Assembly (NCBI RefSeq): GCF_000687475.1
Contig: NC_057320.1
Coordinates: 4,374,501 to 4,438,500 of the forward strand
Direction: 5' to 3'
Source: Ustilaginoidea virens
Taxonomy: Eukaryota > Ascomycota > Sordariomycetes > Hypocreales > Clavicipitaceae
DNA length: 64,000 nt
Positions 43,812 to 55,600 of this stretch are shown here, one piece after another. Every line of letters begins with the position of its first letter. Positions within the stretch are counted from its first letter, which is position 1. Position numbers and translations under genes: made by a program. The notes below the pieces were generated by a model. It saw nothing but the letters and a program-made list of their open reading frames with translations, was not told the DNA's origin and did no database searches.

Positions 43812-44997
43812 ATGTCCATACTCATGGCTTCGAGGCGATCCCCTCGTTTGCAACGCCGATTTCTTCTCTCGACGGCGCCTTCACGCTGTCGCTCGTTTGC
43901 GACGCGACAACAACCGCGAGGCCCCCCTCCGTTCCCCACCGTCCAATCCTGTCCCTCGCCAACGTGTGCATGTGCAGCCACGCCGGTACTGCCCGAGGGA
44001 TTCGAGAGAGACACCACGAGCCGGCTGAATGGGGCGATGTCAAGCTATGCCGAGCAGGTTCTTGTTTGCACGGGACGCGACGACTGGTCGTCCAGGATCG
44101 AGGACGAGCGCGGAGGAGACAACTTGGCGGCGGATCTGAAGGAGCTGTTTGGGCGAGGCGGGACATATAGTGATGTGAGTGCGTGCGCTTCGGCCCCCTA
44201 ACCACCCATGGCTTGAATCGCGGCTGCAGCTTTGAAACAGACTCTCATTATCAAGCGTCGAAGCGTGGTAGCCCTACCACAACATCTCCGTGCTGAACTC
44301 GTCCTTTCCCAGCTCCCCGCCGCCGAGAACGCAAGCCCAATCCGCCTCGGCGTACCTCCTCCCCAGCTTCAAGTACATTCCCTTCCTGCCCCGCGTGTCG
44401 TTTGACAGCGTGCAGGCCCTCGCGAAAGGGTACTTGCTCCCGGAGAAGCTGCACCCCGCGCACGACTGCCTGTCCCCCATCCACCGCGACAGACTGACCC
44501 GGAAGACGGCGTACCAGCGCCTCCTGCTCGGCGTGCAAGACGTCGCGGACGTGCTGGTCCTCATCTGCGGCCACGGCGGCCGGGACCCCCGGTGCGGCAT
44601 CTTTGGGCCGCTGCTGAGGGACGAGTTTGAGGACAAGCTCGCAAAGGCGCGCCTTCGAGTGGCCAGGGATGCTGTGCGTGTCCAGCTCGGCCAGGCCGAG
44701 GATACGACGGCGAGCGCGCACGCCCGCGCCATTGGCGACGGCGCGGTGGCCCGAGTGGGACTCATCAGTCACATTGGGGGGCACAAGTTTGCGGGCAACG
44801 TCGTCATCTACATCCCGCCGGCGAGTCGGACCAGGGCCGGCGAGCAGCATGCCCTCGCTGGATGCGGCATCTGGTACGGCAGGGTGGAACCAAAGCACGT
44901 GGAGGGCTTGGTGCGAGAAACGATTCTGGGAGGGCGAGTGGTCGAGGACATGTTTAGGGGGGGGATTGACTCCAAGAGAAGGCTGCTGAGCATCTGA
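43812..44997 (+). CDS. AIM32: Aim32, mitochondrial thioredoxin-like ferredoxin
   Basis: Sucrase/ferredoxin-like family protein; yeast Aim32 is a [2Fe-2S] protein of the mitochondrial matrix and intermembrane space linked to redox control. Exons 43812..44174 and 44272..44997, 362 residues, GTGAGT/GGTAG intron. Seen: a basic N-terminus suited to import, CPSPTCAC (47-54), VLVCTGRDDW, VLICGHGGRDPRCGIFGP, and SHIGGHKFAGNVVIYIPP (the family's HxGGHKFAGN motif). The C-terminus reads CGIWYGRVEP as usual. The acceptor was chosen because it gives TYSDPYHNISVLNSSFP; other AGs nearby break the frame. Confidence 0.93.
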
Positions 44998-45376
44998 CGT
45001 ATATGGTGGATTGGAAGCACGGGGGTTGATTGTACATTGCATGGCAGAGGGCATGCGGAGCCAGAGGCTGTAGCTGTGCGACGGAGCCAGGGAAATGCCC
45101 TATTTTTAAGTAGACTCTAGGTGTAGCCATTGCCGTGATGGTGTTGTTGGGAGACGTCAAGTTTTGTTCGAGGGTGGCCGCGCGCGCACGTGACCTTTTT
45201 ACGGCAGTGACGAAGGGGGCGCTTCGAGACTTTTTGGCACTCGGCAACCCGCTTCCCACACGCAGGCGTAACCAAGTCAAGTCCGCACGCTTCAAATCAA
45301 TCACCAGCCATTGGGGAAGGGGGGGACTCGGTCACCGTATTCTCAAAGCGCTCGACCATCGTGGCGGCCGCGTTGG
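44998..45376. other. AIM32-CYC2 intergenic region
   Basis: 379 bases separate two genes on the same strand. No extra gene seen; a second N-terminal frame for CYC2 overlaps its right end. Confidence 0.55.
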
Positions 45377-46711
45377 ATGAGAACGCACCCCCGCGCCAGC
45401 TGCAACGGCAGCGCCCTCGCAAGATGGGCCGGCCAGCCCTCCACGCGGCGGCTGCGTCGTCTGCCACCGCCGCCCTGGCAGCAGCAACATCGGGGACGGC
45501 AAACCCGCAGCCCCTGCAGCCCCGACGCGCAAGCACCACGCCCTGACCGAAAATTCGAAGCCCGGGCGTTCCCGACAACGCTCATCGTCGCCGCCGCCCT
45601 GCTCGGCGGCGCGTCGTACCATCTCTTCGCACCGGCCGGCCGGCCCGCCACTCTCAACCAGGACACCTTCGTCCCGTACGCAATCACCGGCCGCGACGTG
45701 ATATCCCCCGCGTCCGTGCTGCTGACGGTCCGCCCGCGCCGGCGCGACACCGCCCCGCCGTACCTGACGCCCGGGCCGGAGGCGCGGTGGAAGCACGCCC
45801 TCTGGTCCGTCGAGTTCAAGCAGCCCGAGTTGCAGATCGCGCGGCACTACACGCCGCTGCCGGCGCGGGACGGCCACGACGACGACGACGACGACGACGA
45901 CGCCCGGGCGGGCACGCTGCGCTTCTACGTGCGCGCCGTGGCGGGGGGCGAAATGTCCAGCTACCTCGGGCGCCTGCCCGTGGGCAGCGACGTGCACCTG
46001 CGGGGGCCGCACGCCGGGTTCGACGTGCTGCGCAGGCTGGGCGCGCGGCGCCGCGTCGTCTTCCTGGCGGGGGGGACGGGCATCGTCCCGGGCATGCAGG
46101 TCGCCCGGGCGGTGCTGGACGCCGACGCCGGCGCCGACGTCCAGATCCTGTGGGCGGTCCGGTCGGCCGGCGAGGTGCGCGCCGCGGCGGGGGCAGGAGA
46201 AGACGCTGCGGCGCCGTGGCCGCCGCGGCGCGGGTTCTGGGGCGGCGCCGCGCGGCCCGCGGACCTGACGCCCGGCATGGAGGGCGCGACCGCCATAGCC
46301 GCGGAGCTGCAGGCCCTCCAGGCCAGGTACGGCGACCGGCTCGCCGTCCGGGTGGCGGTGGATGAGCTCCGCACCCGCTTCACCGCCGGGGATGTGCAGA
46401 GCGCCGTGGGCCGGGGCGGCAGCACGCCGGCGGCGGGGAGCGGTCGCGCGTGCAAGCTGCACGACCAACTGCTCCACCAGCAGGCGACCGAGCTTGAGCC
46501 AGCCGCGATGCCTTGCCGGTGCGCCCCGGCGTCCAGCCCGGGAAAGAACCTCTTCATCGTCTCCGGGCCCGAGGGCTTCGTTGCCCACTACGCCGGGCAA
46601 AAGATCTGGCGCGACGGCGTCCTGACCCAGGGTCCGGTCGGCGGCGTGGCTGCCCAGCTGCAGCGCGAGAACGCCTCGTTCGCCAACGACTGGCTGGTGC
46701 TGAAACTCTAA
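45377..46711 (+). CDS. CYC2: Cyc2-like mitochondrial FAD/NAD(P)H reductase
   Basis: Cytochrome b5 reductase-type flavoprotein; yeast Cyc2 reduces haem for cytochrome c maturation from the inner membrane. Single exon, 444 residues from the ATG at 45377. Seen: Arg-rich N-terminus, one membrane segment (TTLIVAAALLGGASYHLFA), FAD-binding part with RFYVRAVAGGEMSSYLG and GPHAGFD, NAD-binding GGTGIVPGMQVAR, and near the end FIVSGPEGFVAHYAG and an aromatic C-terminus. A run of eight Asp lies in the FAD domain. The N-terminus is doubtful: a second frame from about 45424 reads like a better presequence (MGRPALHAAAASSATAALAA ending RRASTT) and meets this one near 45545, hinting at a frameshift. Confidence 0.85.
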   Translation: MRTHPRASCNGSALARWAGQPSTRRLRRLPPPPWQQQHRGRQTRSPCSPDAQAPRPDRKFEARAFPTTLIVAAALLGGASYHLFAPAGRPATLNQDTFVPYAITGRDVISPASVLLTVRPRRRDTAPPYLTPGPEARWKHALWSVEFKQPELQIARHYTPLPARDGHDDDDDDDDARAGTLRFYVRAVAGGEMSSYLGRLPVGSDVHLRGPHAGFDVLRRLGARRRVVFLAGGTGIVPGMQVARAVLDADAGADVQILWAVRSAGEVRAAAGAGEDAAAPWPPRRGFWGGAARPADLTPGMEGATAIAAELQALQARYGDRLAVRVAVDELRTRFTAGDVQSAVGRGGSTPAAGSGRACKLHDQLLHQQATELEPAAMPCRCAPASSPGKNLFIVSGPEGFVAHYAGQKIWRDGVLTQGPVGGVAAQLQRENASFANDWLVLKL

Positions 46712-46958
46712 CTTATCGTGGTTCCTCGCCGCAATCAAACTGTATAATACTGCCCCGACGCTATACCAAGACGAAGGGGAGAAAAAAAAAGGGGGGGGGG
46801 AGGCACTAGAACACATAAGGGTAGCACAGCCATGGTCAGGATGGAACTAGAGAAAAAAAAAAGACTCATTAATGTGATATTCCTGCGCGTCAACGCCCAC
46901 CAGCGCATTGCCCGCAACTACAACTACTCCAAAACGTTGGCGCTCCATCTCATCGCTC

Positions 46959-49900
46959 CTACGTGTTCTGCACCTTTCTGTAGGACGGCGGCTTGACTGC
47001 TCGCCTGATCAGTTTCCCTGCATATGGCGGGATCAACGAGACCGCTCCAATGGCAAATACACGCCATATGAACCCCCTGGTGAGCCAAAAGTTAGCCGGC
47101 AAGGCAGAGAAACAGAGCAGATTCGGCGTGGCGGAGAAGAAGAAGAAGAAAAGAAAAGGAAAAAAAACCGAGATCGTCGGAAAACGAAGAGAAAAGAAAA
47201 ACTACACGGCTTACCAAGTTATGACAAACTTTAGGTCAAAGTACCCCCCCAAAAACGGGATGGAGCCAATGTATACCAGAAAGGTGCCCAAAATACTGAG
47301 AACCATGACGGGGTGCCACGTCGTGATTTCAATGGCTACCATGATCAGCTCGTTGAGCACCAAGACGGTATAGCTCACCGCCACCATTTTGTTGCCGTCC
47401 ACTTGGGTCAGGATCTGCGATAGACCTTGAATCATGCCGCCTTGGTATATGGATACAAAGACCCATACGAAAAACGTGCGGTACGACAACGAACGACCTT
47501 TGGTCAGTTCCTTGTATAGCTCGGGATATAGGTTGGCCACGTTCTCGTCTACGTCCTTGTCCAGGACCAGGGACAAAACGGGAGCAGCAGTGTATATTGT
47601 TGCGTAACCAACAAGAAGCCAGTCCTACACGGTACGTCAGCACGTGCCGTTTTCCTTTCTCACGTCCAACCACCGGGGTGAAAGGGGGGGGGGGGGGGGG
47701 GGGGGGCAGAGACGACCAGCAAACGTACCTTGTATAAGCCTTCAGGCTCAAACTCAATCGCAATACTATACATGGTCTGGCAGACTGCAATAATGAAGCC
47801 ACGGTGAATCACAAACTGCGCCAGCTTGGCGCTCCGCTTATAGCTGTTCCGGCCGTGCCAGACCAGGAGCTTGACCAAATGATGGAATTGCTCAATGGAG
47901 AAATCGGCTGCCAGGCTTGCTTGGCGGCCTTCCTTGCCGACGATACCAACACCGACATCGGCCGCCTGAATCATGGACACGTCGTTTCCTCCATCGCCGA
48001 TGCAGCACACCCGTTTTTTGGTATAGCCCTTGATGAGTTTGGCCACGTCGGCCTTTTGTGTTGGCGAGCAGCGACAAGCAACGACCGTCGGAAGCTTGAC
48101 CGCCATGGAGATGAACTCGATGCGGAAATGGGTCAGCAGGAGCTGTAGACTCTCGCCATCAATCAGCAGACAAGCATCTGGTTTGCTGCGTAAAAAATCG
48201 AGGTGCTCCTGTGCAGCGTCGGGCCGCTTCAACCTGGCCACGGTGTAGATGTATTGACCGCGAGCCACAAGCTTGGAGCTCACTGCGACACAGCGAGCAG
48301 TTTCGACTTTGTCGCCCGTCAGCATCCAGATCTTGATGCCTGCGTTGCGAAGCAGTTCCAGAGATGGCTTGACGTCCTTTTGAAGCTTGTCTTCCACACC
48401 AGTCACCCCGAGCAACTCGAGGTCGTTCTCGAGGTAGTGTGACACGACGTGTTGCATTCCGGCATCGCGGTTCGCAATGGACAATGCTGCTGCGCGGTAC
48501 TTCGATGAGAAATCCTGGTATTGTCGGTGCGATAGCTTCTTACGGCCGACAACGAGCGTTCTTAGGCCTTCCCGTGCCATGTTGGCTGTTTCTTCATCCA
48601 GCCAGTCATTAGCAGCGACTATAGAGCCCATCACCGTGTCGGCGCCCTTTTGATAGAACCATATCTCGCCCGTGTCGAGGCTTGCGTTGTTTCTTTCCAT
48701 GTCGTCAAGGAAGTGGACGATAATTCCCATGCGCTTCCCGTCAGAGGTGAAGGGAAATACGTCAAGAATCCGAACACGCACAACTGGACGTCCCGTCTCT
48801 GTTGACTGCAGCGTCATACTTTTCCGATCCCGGTATGACAGTTTCAAGCCAACCGACTCTGTCCACCTGACAATGGCGATTTCATCCGGAGACGACGCCT
48901 GGTACGAAGTCACTTCCTTGTCGTCCTCCATGTCGACCGTAGGCGTGACATTATGACACAGAGCCAGGGCGAGAACAACATCGCGAACGCGCGAACCGAT
49001 TTCTCTTCTCGTTCGAGTGGCGCCAATGTTCATGTTCGTCGAGAAATTTAAAGACGGTGTTACAAGCATCGTCTGCGAGGATGGATCCGTGGTAGGCTGG
49101 ATGTGGAACCCCTGTCGAACGTATGACTTGACCTCGTCCATAGCTTCGTTGGCATACGACACGGTGCCGACATGTATCTTCTTCATTTCCATGTCGTTTT
49201 GCGTCAGTGTGCCCGTTTTGTCACTCAAAAGATACTCGATCCGACCCAGATCTTCGGGAATCGTGCTGGTACGGACCACAGCTCCGGGAATGCCGGGATC
49301 CCGCTGAATGAATCTGGAGTACGCACTTTTTCCCATGTCGAGGTTGACCCGTAAGCTGATAGGCACGATGGTGGAGAACAAGACAAGGAAACGCATGATT
49401 TTAATATACCACACATTTCCTGATGTGTTCTGAAACCCTTCCAGCGCCACAAGTATCACTGACAACGCCAAGGTAAGTGCGCAGAGAATCTTGGTCAGCG
49501 AGTTGATTTCGTATTCTAAAAGACCAGTCTTGGACCGCGACGGAGAGCTTGACAGGGCAGATCGGGTCTGGGGACCAGTGTATAGGATAACCGCCAGGGT
49601 GGTTCCCTGAGACGCAATTACGGTGTTGGCCCAGGCTGTGTTGTCAATGGACAAAGCGGCCGAATTAGAGTCGTCGCCTCGATGGATAACGGAATGATGG
49701 CTAGCAGCATCCTGCTTCGAGTCTAGCAACTCAATAGTCCCAGCAAACTCGTTGACCTTCTTGTCGGGCTTTCCAGCTGTGACTCTTAGGCGAACGAATT
49801 CTTCGGCAGGGATATTTTGCGTCAGGGCCGAGGCCAGTCTCAATTTCCAATCCGTTTCGCCATCCAGCTGGTCAGTTCTGATGAAAGTCTCCCCAGAGCC

Positions 49901-51106
49901 CCCGCCCCCATCTGCGTCTCCTTTCTTAGTGTCGATCCCAAGCTGCTTCCCCTTGCTCTGCGACTCGTTATCAGTAAAGGCAAGCAGTGTCTCTTCTTCG
50001 GCGGGCTCCTTGGGCGGTGTCAACGTCGTGGTGCTCTCGGCGCTGAAGCATTGTAAGATGGCTACATCAGCTGGCACGCGTTGACCTTTGCTGAGCTTGA
50101 GGACATCGCCCACTTTGAGATCCTTGGACTTTCGATTCATCTCTTGGACAAAGGAGGATGGATGGTACGTGTCGTCTTCCTCCTGAATATCTGTTAAATC
50201 GTGACGTGCCTCTCTTTGTCTCCGCGAAGCTCGTTTGCTGTAAGAATCGGATTTGAGCAATCGGCGTGCAGGCCGCACTATCGCGGGCCGGCTCCCGGGA
50301 TCAGCAAATGTCAAAACGCGGTATTCTTCCGAGTTTGCCTCGTTATCTCTTCGCCGCCTTTCGATGTCATCGTAGGCCTCTTTGCCCATGGTAATACACA
50401 AAACGAATGCCAACGGGGCTATGTATGTAGACAAATAGCCGATGCGAAGGGCGGGAATCGCTTGCGACAACGCAACAAGAAGAAAATACATGTTGAAGAA
50501 GAAGGAGAACTCGTTGTATAGAGTGATGGGAAGAAAGGTCAATGCTGTATACTTGGCATTGGACACAATGTTGGCCGGGTAGCGAGAAAACTGAGTCGAT
50601 CCAACAGCGACGCGGCGGGACGTTGAAGGGTCATCTTCCGGATCCTCAACCGATCCCTCTTCGCCATGCTCCTGCTGCTGTTGTAGCTTCCCAGAGAGAA
50701 AGTTAGGCAAGCGGATACTGGAAATTGATAGCTGGCGACTGTGTGATCTGCTATGACGGCCAAGAAGTGGAGCGTCATCCTCAATGTGAGAAGCTCCTGT
50801 GCCGTCCGGATCGTCCGACACGCCCCGAGCATACTCGTTGACATCATCTCGGTTCTGACCGAGCTCTCCATACCCTCGACCACCACGTTTGTTCGCGCGG
50901 CGTAAACCTCCCATACGCAAATTACGGAGCGCGATCCTCGAGGGATTCGGATCAGCTGCAGAAGGGGTTTGGTTTCGGTGCGATTCCCTGAGATTTTCTG
51001 TCGAGATTGGGTCTAGCTCGTTGACATCGATGTCCAGATCAGAATCAGAATCCTGAGTAGGGGACTCGGGAGGCTCGGTCGGTCGGTACGGAGGGGTCGA
51101 AGACAT
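46959..51106 (-). CDS. NEO1: P4-type phospholipid flippase Neo1
   Basis: Essential Golgi/endosome flippase in yeast (ATP9A/B class) that works without a Cdc50 subunit. Exons 47729..51106, 47215..47624 and 46959..47076, 1301 residues. Seen: disordered acidic/Ser-rich N-terminus (about 1-160), RYPANIVSNAKYTALTFLP, the first membrane helices, phosphorylation site DKTGTLTQND with Asp629, KGADTVMG, WMLTGDKVETA, and GDGGNDVSMIQAADVGVGI. Joining the last exons gives EGLYKDWLLVGYATIYT and LKFVITWGFIWRVF followed by IPPYAGKLIRRAVKPPSYRK, the usual Neo1 end. The intron 47625-47728 carries 23 consecutive G (C on the sense strand). Confidence 0.96.
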
Positions 51107-52680
51107 GCCGCATCAACCTGTCCTGCCAGGTGTGCGAAGAAAAGGGACAGAGGCGGCTAGCCGGCGAGGTTTCGAGGTGATGCACGATGGCGTTTGTGTT
51201 GCTTGGATGATCATACTGCGCTGCAAGGCGCTACATCAGTCTGTTATTCGCGTTGTCAACGACGCCAATCTGCAGAGGAGGTTGATTCAGGCAGCTAGTG
51301 CATGATGCACAAGCGCAAAAGAGCATAAGAAATATCGCCACCAAGTGACAAAGCCAGGAGGGACAGATTGGTTACGTGGGAGACTCAACCTCTCGAGAAC
51401 TACGAAGGGAGTTGCAGGAACTCAAAGGTCAACAGTAACGTGGAGCAACAAGTCGCCGCCATTGTGAGTACGTATGTATGTATGTACTCCGTACTGTGAC
51501 AGTGAACCAAGCGTCGCGGACAGGCTAGGCAGCTGGCGTGGGGCACCATACAGGTGTGCAGGGCCACTGCAGGCTCTAGCCAGTCTGCCGGTACGGAGCG
51601 CAGGGGCGAGCAGCACCAGGGCAGACCTAAAGTTAGCTCCTTACTGGGCACCTTAAGGCACATACAGGTGTCTCAGTACCTACAAGGTGGTTGACCTTGA
51701 CCTGACTCAACCGGACATGGACACTTATGAACTTCCCGATGGCCGTATTAGAAGGTTGGACTGACGAGGAACGAAAACGCGGAGATGATATGTATGCGTA
51801 CTTATTGCATTGTGAAACACCTGAATTTCATTCGTATATTTCCTACGTGATGTGAAAGCAGGTTCGAAGTTGCAGTTATCGATCATACCAGACGGGCTCA
51901 AATGCTTAATACAACAGCACACATCGCTCCCTCCTGGGGACCGATTAGGGGGGTAGTTTGCAGTATCGTCATTCCTCTCGGTTTATTCGCTGAGGTCTGG
52001 TCTGGTCAATGCTATTGACATAAGGTAGGACCAGGCAAAGCACTATATAGCCCCCTGGCGTACCTGGTAATTAATATAATTGATAGAATTGATAGTATTG
52101 ATACATAGGAGGTCAGCGTAGGTACCTAGCCTAGGTACCTACCTGCTGCCCTGAAGTAAGGGTCAATACTTTGAGATACTTGCGTGCCTAAGCTTGCGGT
52201 TCCACATTAAATCTCTCCTGAGTCCTGACTAAGAGTAGAGTCTGTCCCCGTACGGTCCAAAATGCGGCACGAGCAGCATGAAGAGGTACCGTCCGCGGGG
52301 CCGTCGGTGCCAGGCCTTGCTTGAACAAGCCAGCTTGCACCTGTCATCTCACGTCACCTTTCCACGCACCATCTCCCGTTATTCGCCATATCGTTGCCGA
52401 AGATATCCCCTACGCTTGAACCATCGCTCCTGATCTGATATGGCAAAAAAGATTGCATTTTGAGCATTAACCTTTCGTTTGCTTTTTATCCTTCAAGTAC
52501 TGCAACTGTATGTGGCGTAGGACTCTTGTACTGTAACGACGTACCCATGCCGTGGCTCCCGGCTCTGCTATCCAACGGTATTACATGTCTCGAGATCTCG
52601 ACTCTGTTGCTGACTTGATACTATAGGCTCTTCTGAATGCATTCTTCATCAGCGCTCATTACCTACATCTAATCTCCGCC
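51107..52680. other. NEO1-SEC16 divergent promoter region
   Basis: 1.57 kb between two divergent starts. It holds GTACTCCGTAC at 51484-51494 after TATG repeats, AT-rich sequence at about 52060-52110, and a perfect 12-bp-arm palindrome at 52118-52142. No gene seen. Confidence 0.6.
52118..52142. repeat. near-perfect palindrome (GTAGGTACCTAG arms)
   Basis: GTAGGTACCTAG, one C, then CTAGGTACCTAC: two 12-bp arms with a 1-base spacer. Confidence 0.9.
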
Positions 52681-55600
52681 ATGGCCAATGAGCCGGCTCG
52701 CTCATGGCATCCAGCCATGATGCCGAACAGTGCGGCCGATCTCGTCGAAAAAGTCCCCGAGACTGAACACAAATCCGTGCATGGCAAAGTCCAATCGAAT
52801 CGAAACCAGGATCAGGACCCTGGAGATGCCTGGCCTGGTCAACAAGAGGAAACGGAAGGCCACGCATGGCTTGATTCGGAAGAAGACTATCCTATGCAGG
52901 TCGGCGAATCTCCGCAACTGCCAGAGGTTACGCGAAATGCCGAGGCGGAGAAGGCATCCCAGTCTTCCCAGACTCCGACACCCAAAGCGGCGACAGAAGT
53001 AGAGAGCACGGTAAATGCTTCGGTGACGAATGAAGACGATGGAGTCGGTGGTGCTTGGCTGTTAGATGAAGAACCAACAATCGAACCAGCTCCAGTCGCA
53101 GAGCAACGCGAGCCATCGCAGGAAACGCTGGCGGGGCACCCTGACCTTGAATCATCAAACCAAGAGCCAACCCTTGATATGAGTCCCATCAATGTCAAGC
53201 CGAAACCTGAAGCTTTCACGCCATCTGCGGCTCAACATTCTAGCTCCATGTCGTTTGCCCGTACGGTCTCTCACGAAATCAACTTCGGCGACGATGATGA
53301 TACGGAATTAAGCTCGGAAAAAGCCACTACGGATGCATTTCAATTTATGCCTCCCAAGGAGAGGACCAACTCGTTTCCTCCTGTGCCGCCCAGAGTTCCT
53401 CAGTCGGATGCACGTGATGACCTGCCCCTACCTTGCAATCAAGCCACATATATCATGGAAGAAGATGAAAAAGACGCTGAAATCGCGGCCAAGGATTACC
53501 TGATGCGCAGCCCTGAAGGCGAAAGCTCTCCCTCTTGGCGAAGACTTGATGCTTCACACCCTCATCATGCAACAGTATCCCGCTCCGTTGGAGGTGATTT
53601 GGACGAGGCCGCGCCAACGGCAGAAGAATCTCGTTTCGGTGAAGGTCTGCCATTGATTCCGCATGCTCCGGCAGCCGATGAACATGCTGAAAGAAACGTT
53701 GCGGCCAAGCCGGATGCTTTTCATGACGAGCGTGAGACCGAGGATGACTTTTTTGGCCAAATCCAGGACAAGCCCGCAGAACCCGTCCCAGAAGATGGTA
53801 CGAATCTTCTGCAGAGGAAGTCGACTTTGCAGGTCATCGAAGCACTTGGTGATGGTGGACTTTTTATTCGGCAAGATAGCCCTCATGAGGCGATTGGGGC
53901 ACACGTTGATGAGGCAGCACAGGGCGTCGCGTTGGGCACCCTGGAGACAATGAAGCAAGAGCCAGAGCCAGCGACGGAAGATCTAGCATCTAAATGGGAG
54001 CAAGCTTTTGGAGAAGGAGACGAAGACGACTTTCTTTTGGAGGATTCCGCTGAAGAGAATAAGGATTTCGATGCGACGGCGTTTCTTGGCAGCGACGATG
54101 AGGGTTTTCTCGAAGATGACGCTGATGAACCGAACACAGCTTCTGTCACTGCTCAACCATATCAGCAGCCCGCGGTAAACCCTTACGCTCCAGTTGTCGC
54201 AACACCACTCCAAACCGCTCCGTACGCAGCAACTGCATCTGCGACTGCTCCTACCCAGGCCTATGGATACAGACAGCAAACTCCAGCAGCGCCGAATGGT
54301 ATTGCTGCGCAGCATGGGCTTGCACCGGAGCCTCCCCGCCTTGATGCTACTACAAGGACGGAAAGCTTTGCCGATAAATCAAAAGGGGGGTACTCTTCGC
54401 CGTACGACTTGCCCACTGGTCTGATAAAGGCTGTCAAGCCGAGGAAGCGACCTAGTCTTCAGCAATTACCCTCGGAAAGGGCTCCGCCTCCTCCTAGAAG
54501 TGCTAGTATGTATTCCCCAGGAATGTCTCCGGCTGCTTCATTTCCGCCGACTTCTTCGTCAGCTCCGCCTCCTACTAGCCAGCAGCCTCAAGGACAACCG
54601 CCCCTGAGTCAGAGGACCTCTGCGACATCACTTCACTCCAAATCCAGCTTTTTTGAAGAACTTCCGATGTCATCCAGGCCGAGACCGGCCTCTAGACAGA
54701 GCCACAGTTCACCCACAGTTGGCCAGTACATGCCTGCGAAACCACCTCAGGCTGTACCACTACCATCGCCGTCTCATATAGTACCTCCTCCAGTATCCCG
54801 TATTGCTCCAGCACCTGGACCTGAAGCTGTCCATGCTCTTCCAGCTACTGTTCAATCACATGGCACGAAGGAAGAAGTGCAGAAATCGCCTGGTATAGCC
54901 AATTTAGTCGCTCCCCCAAAGGCTAACCCATACGCTGCTCTTCAGTCTCACCCTACTGCCATGACTCCTTCATCCAGCAACTCGTCTCGCTATTCCCCAG
55001 CGCTTCCTGGTCAACAGGGCGGTGGTGTATCAATTTCCAGTCGTTACTCCCCAGCACCGTCTGCTGGATCGCGGCCTAACAGCTCGTACGGTTCCGGTCC
55101 ATCTCACAACGTTCTACCTCACCTACCGAGGACGTCAAGCCCCTTGGCTCACTTCGAGACCAGCAGTGCCACAGAATCGCAAAATTCCGAACGTCGGGCG
55201 AATGCTTCATTTGAGCCCAGACTCAACCGAGTTGCTTCTCTTCCACCAACTCGAGAGGTAGACGAGGAAGATGAAGAGGGAGTTTCGACAGGAAACCGTT
55301 CCTTCAGCGCCAGTAATGCGGCACGTTCTCCCGGAATAAGCGCTACGGAAACCCGATATAGCCCAGTGCCGGGTGACGTGTCGGCTCAACGTACGCCTCT
55401 AGTGTCCCCTGGTGTCAGTAGACCGATCGGTGCATCGTCACCACCGAAAAGAGCCAGCTTAAGCCACGTTCCCCAGGTTTCCGCAGGGTCAGTGAATCCC
55501 GCAAGCTCGTTTGCATCACCCTCTGGTGGGCAAATTCAATCCTCCACTGCTATACACCCCAAGCCTCTGAGGGGTAGCAAGCAGGCCGACTATGGTCCTA

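Noticed and set aside
45332..46816. 494-codon open frame antisense to CYC2
   Set aside because: Shadow of a very GC-rich gene; the plus strand has clear flavin reductase motifs.
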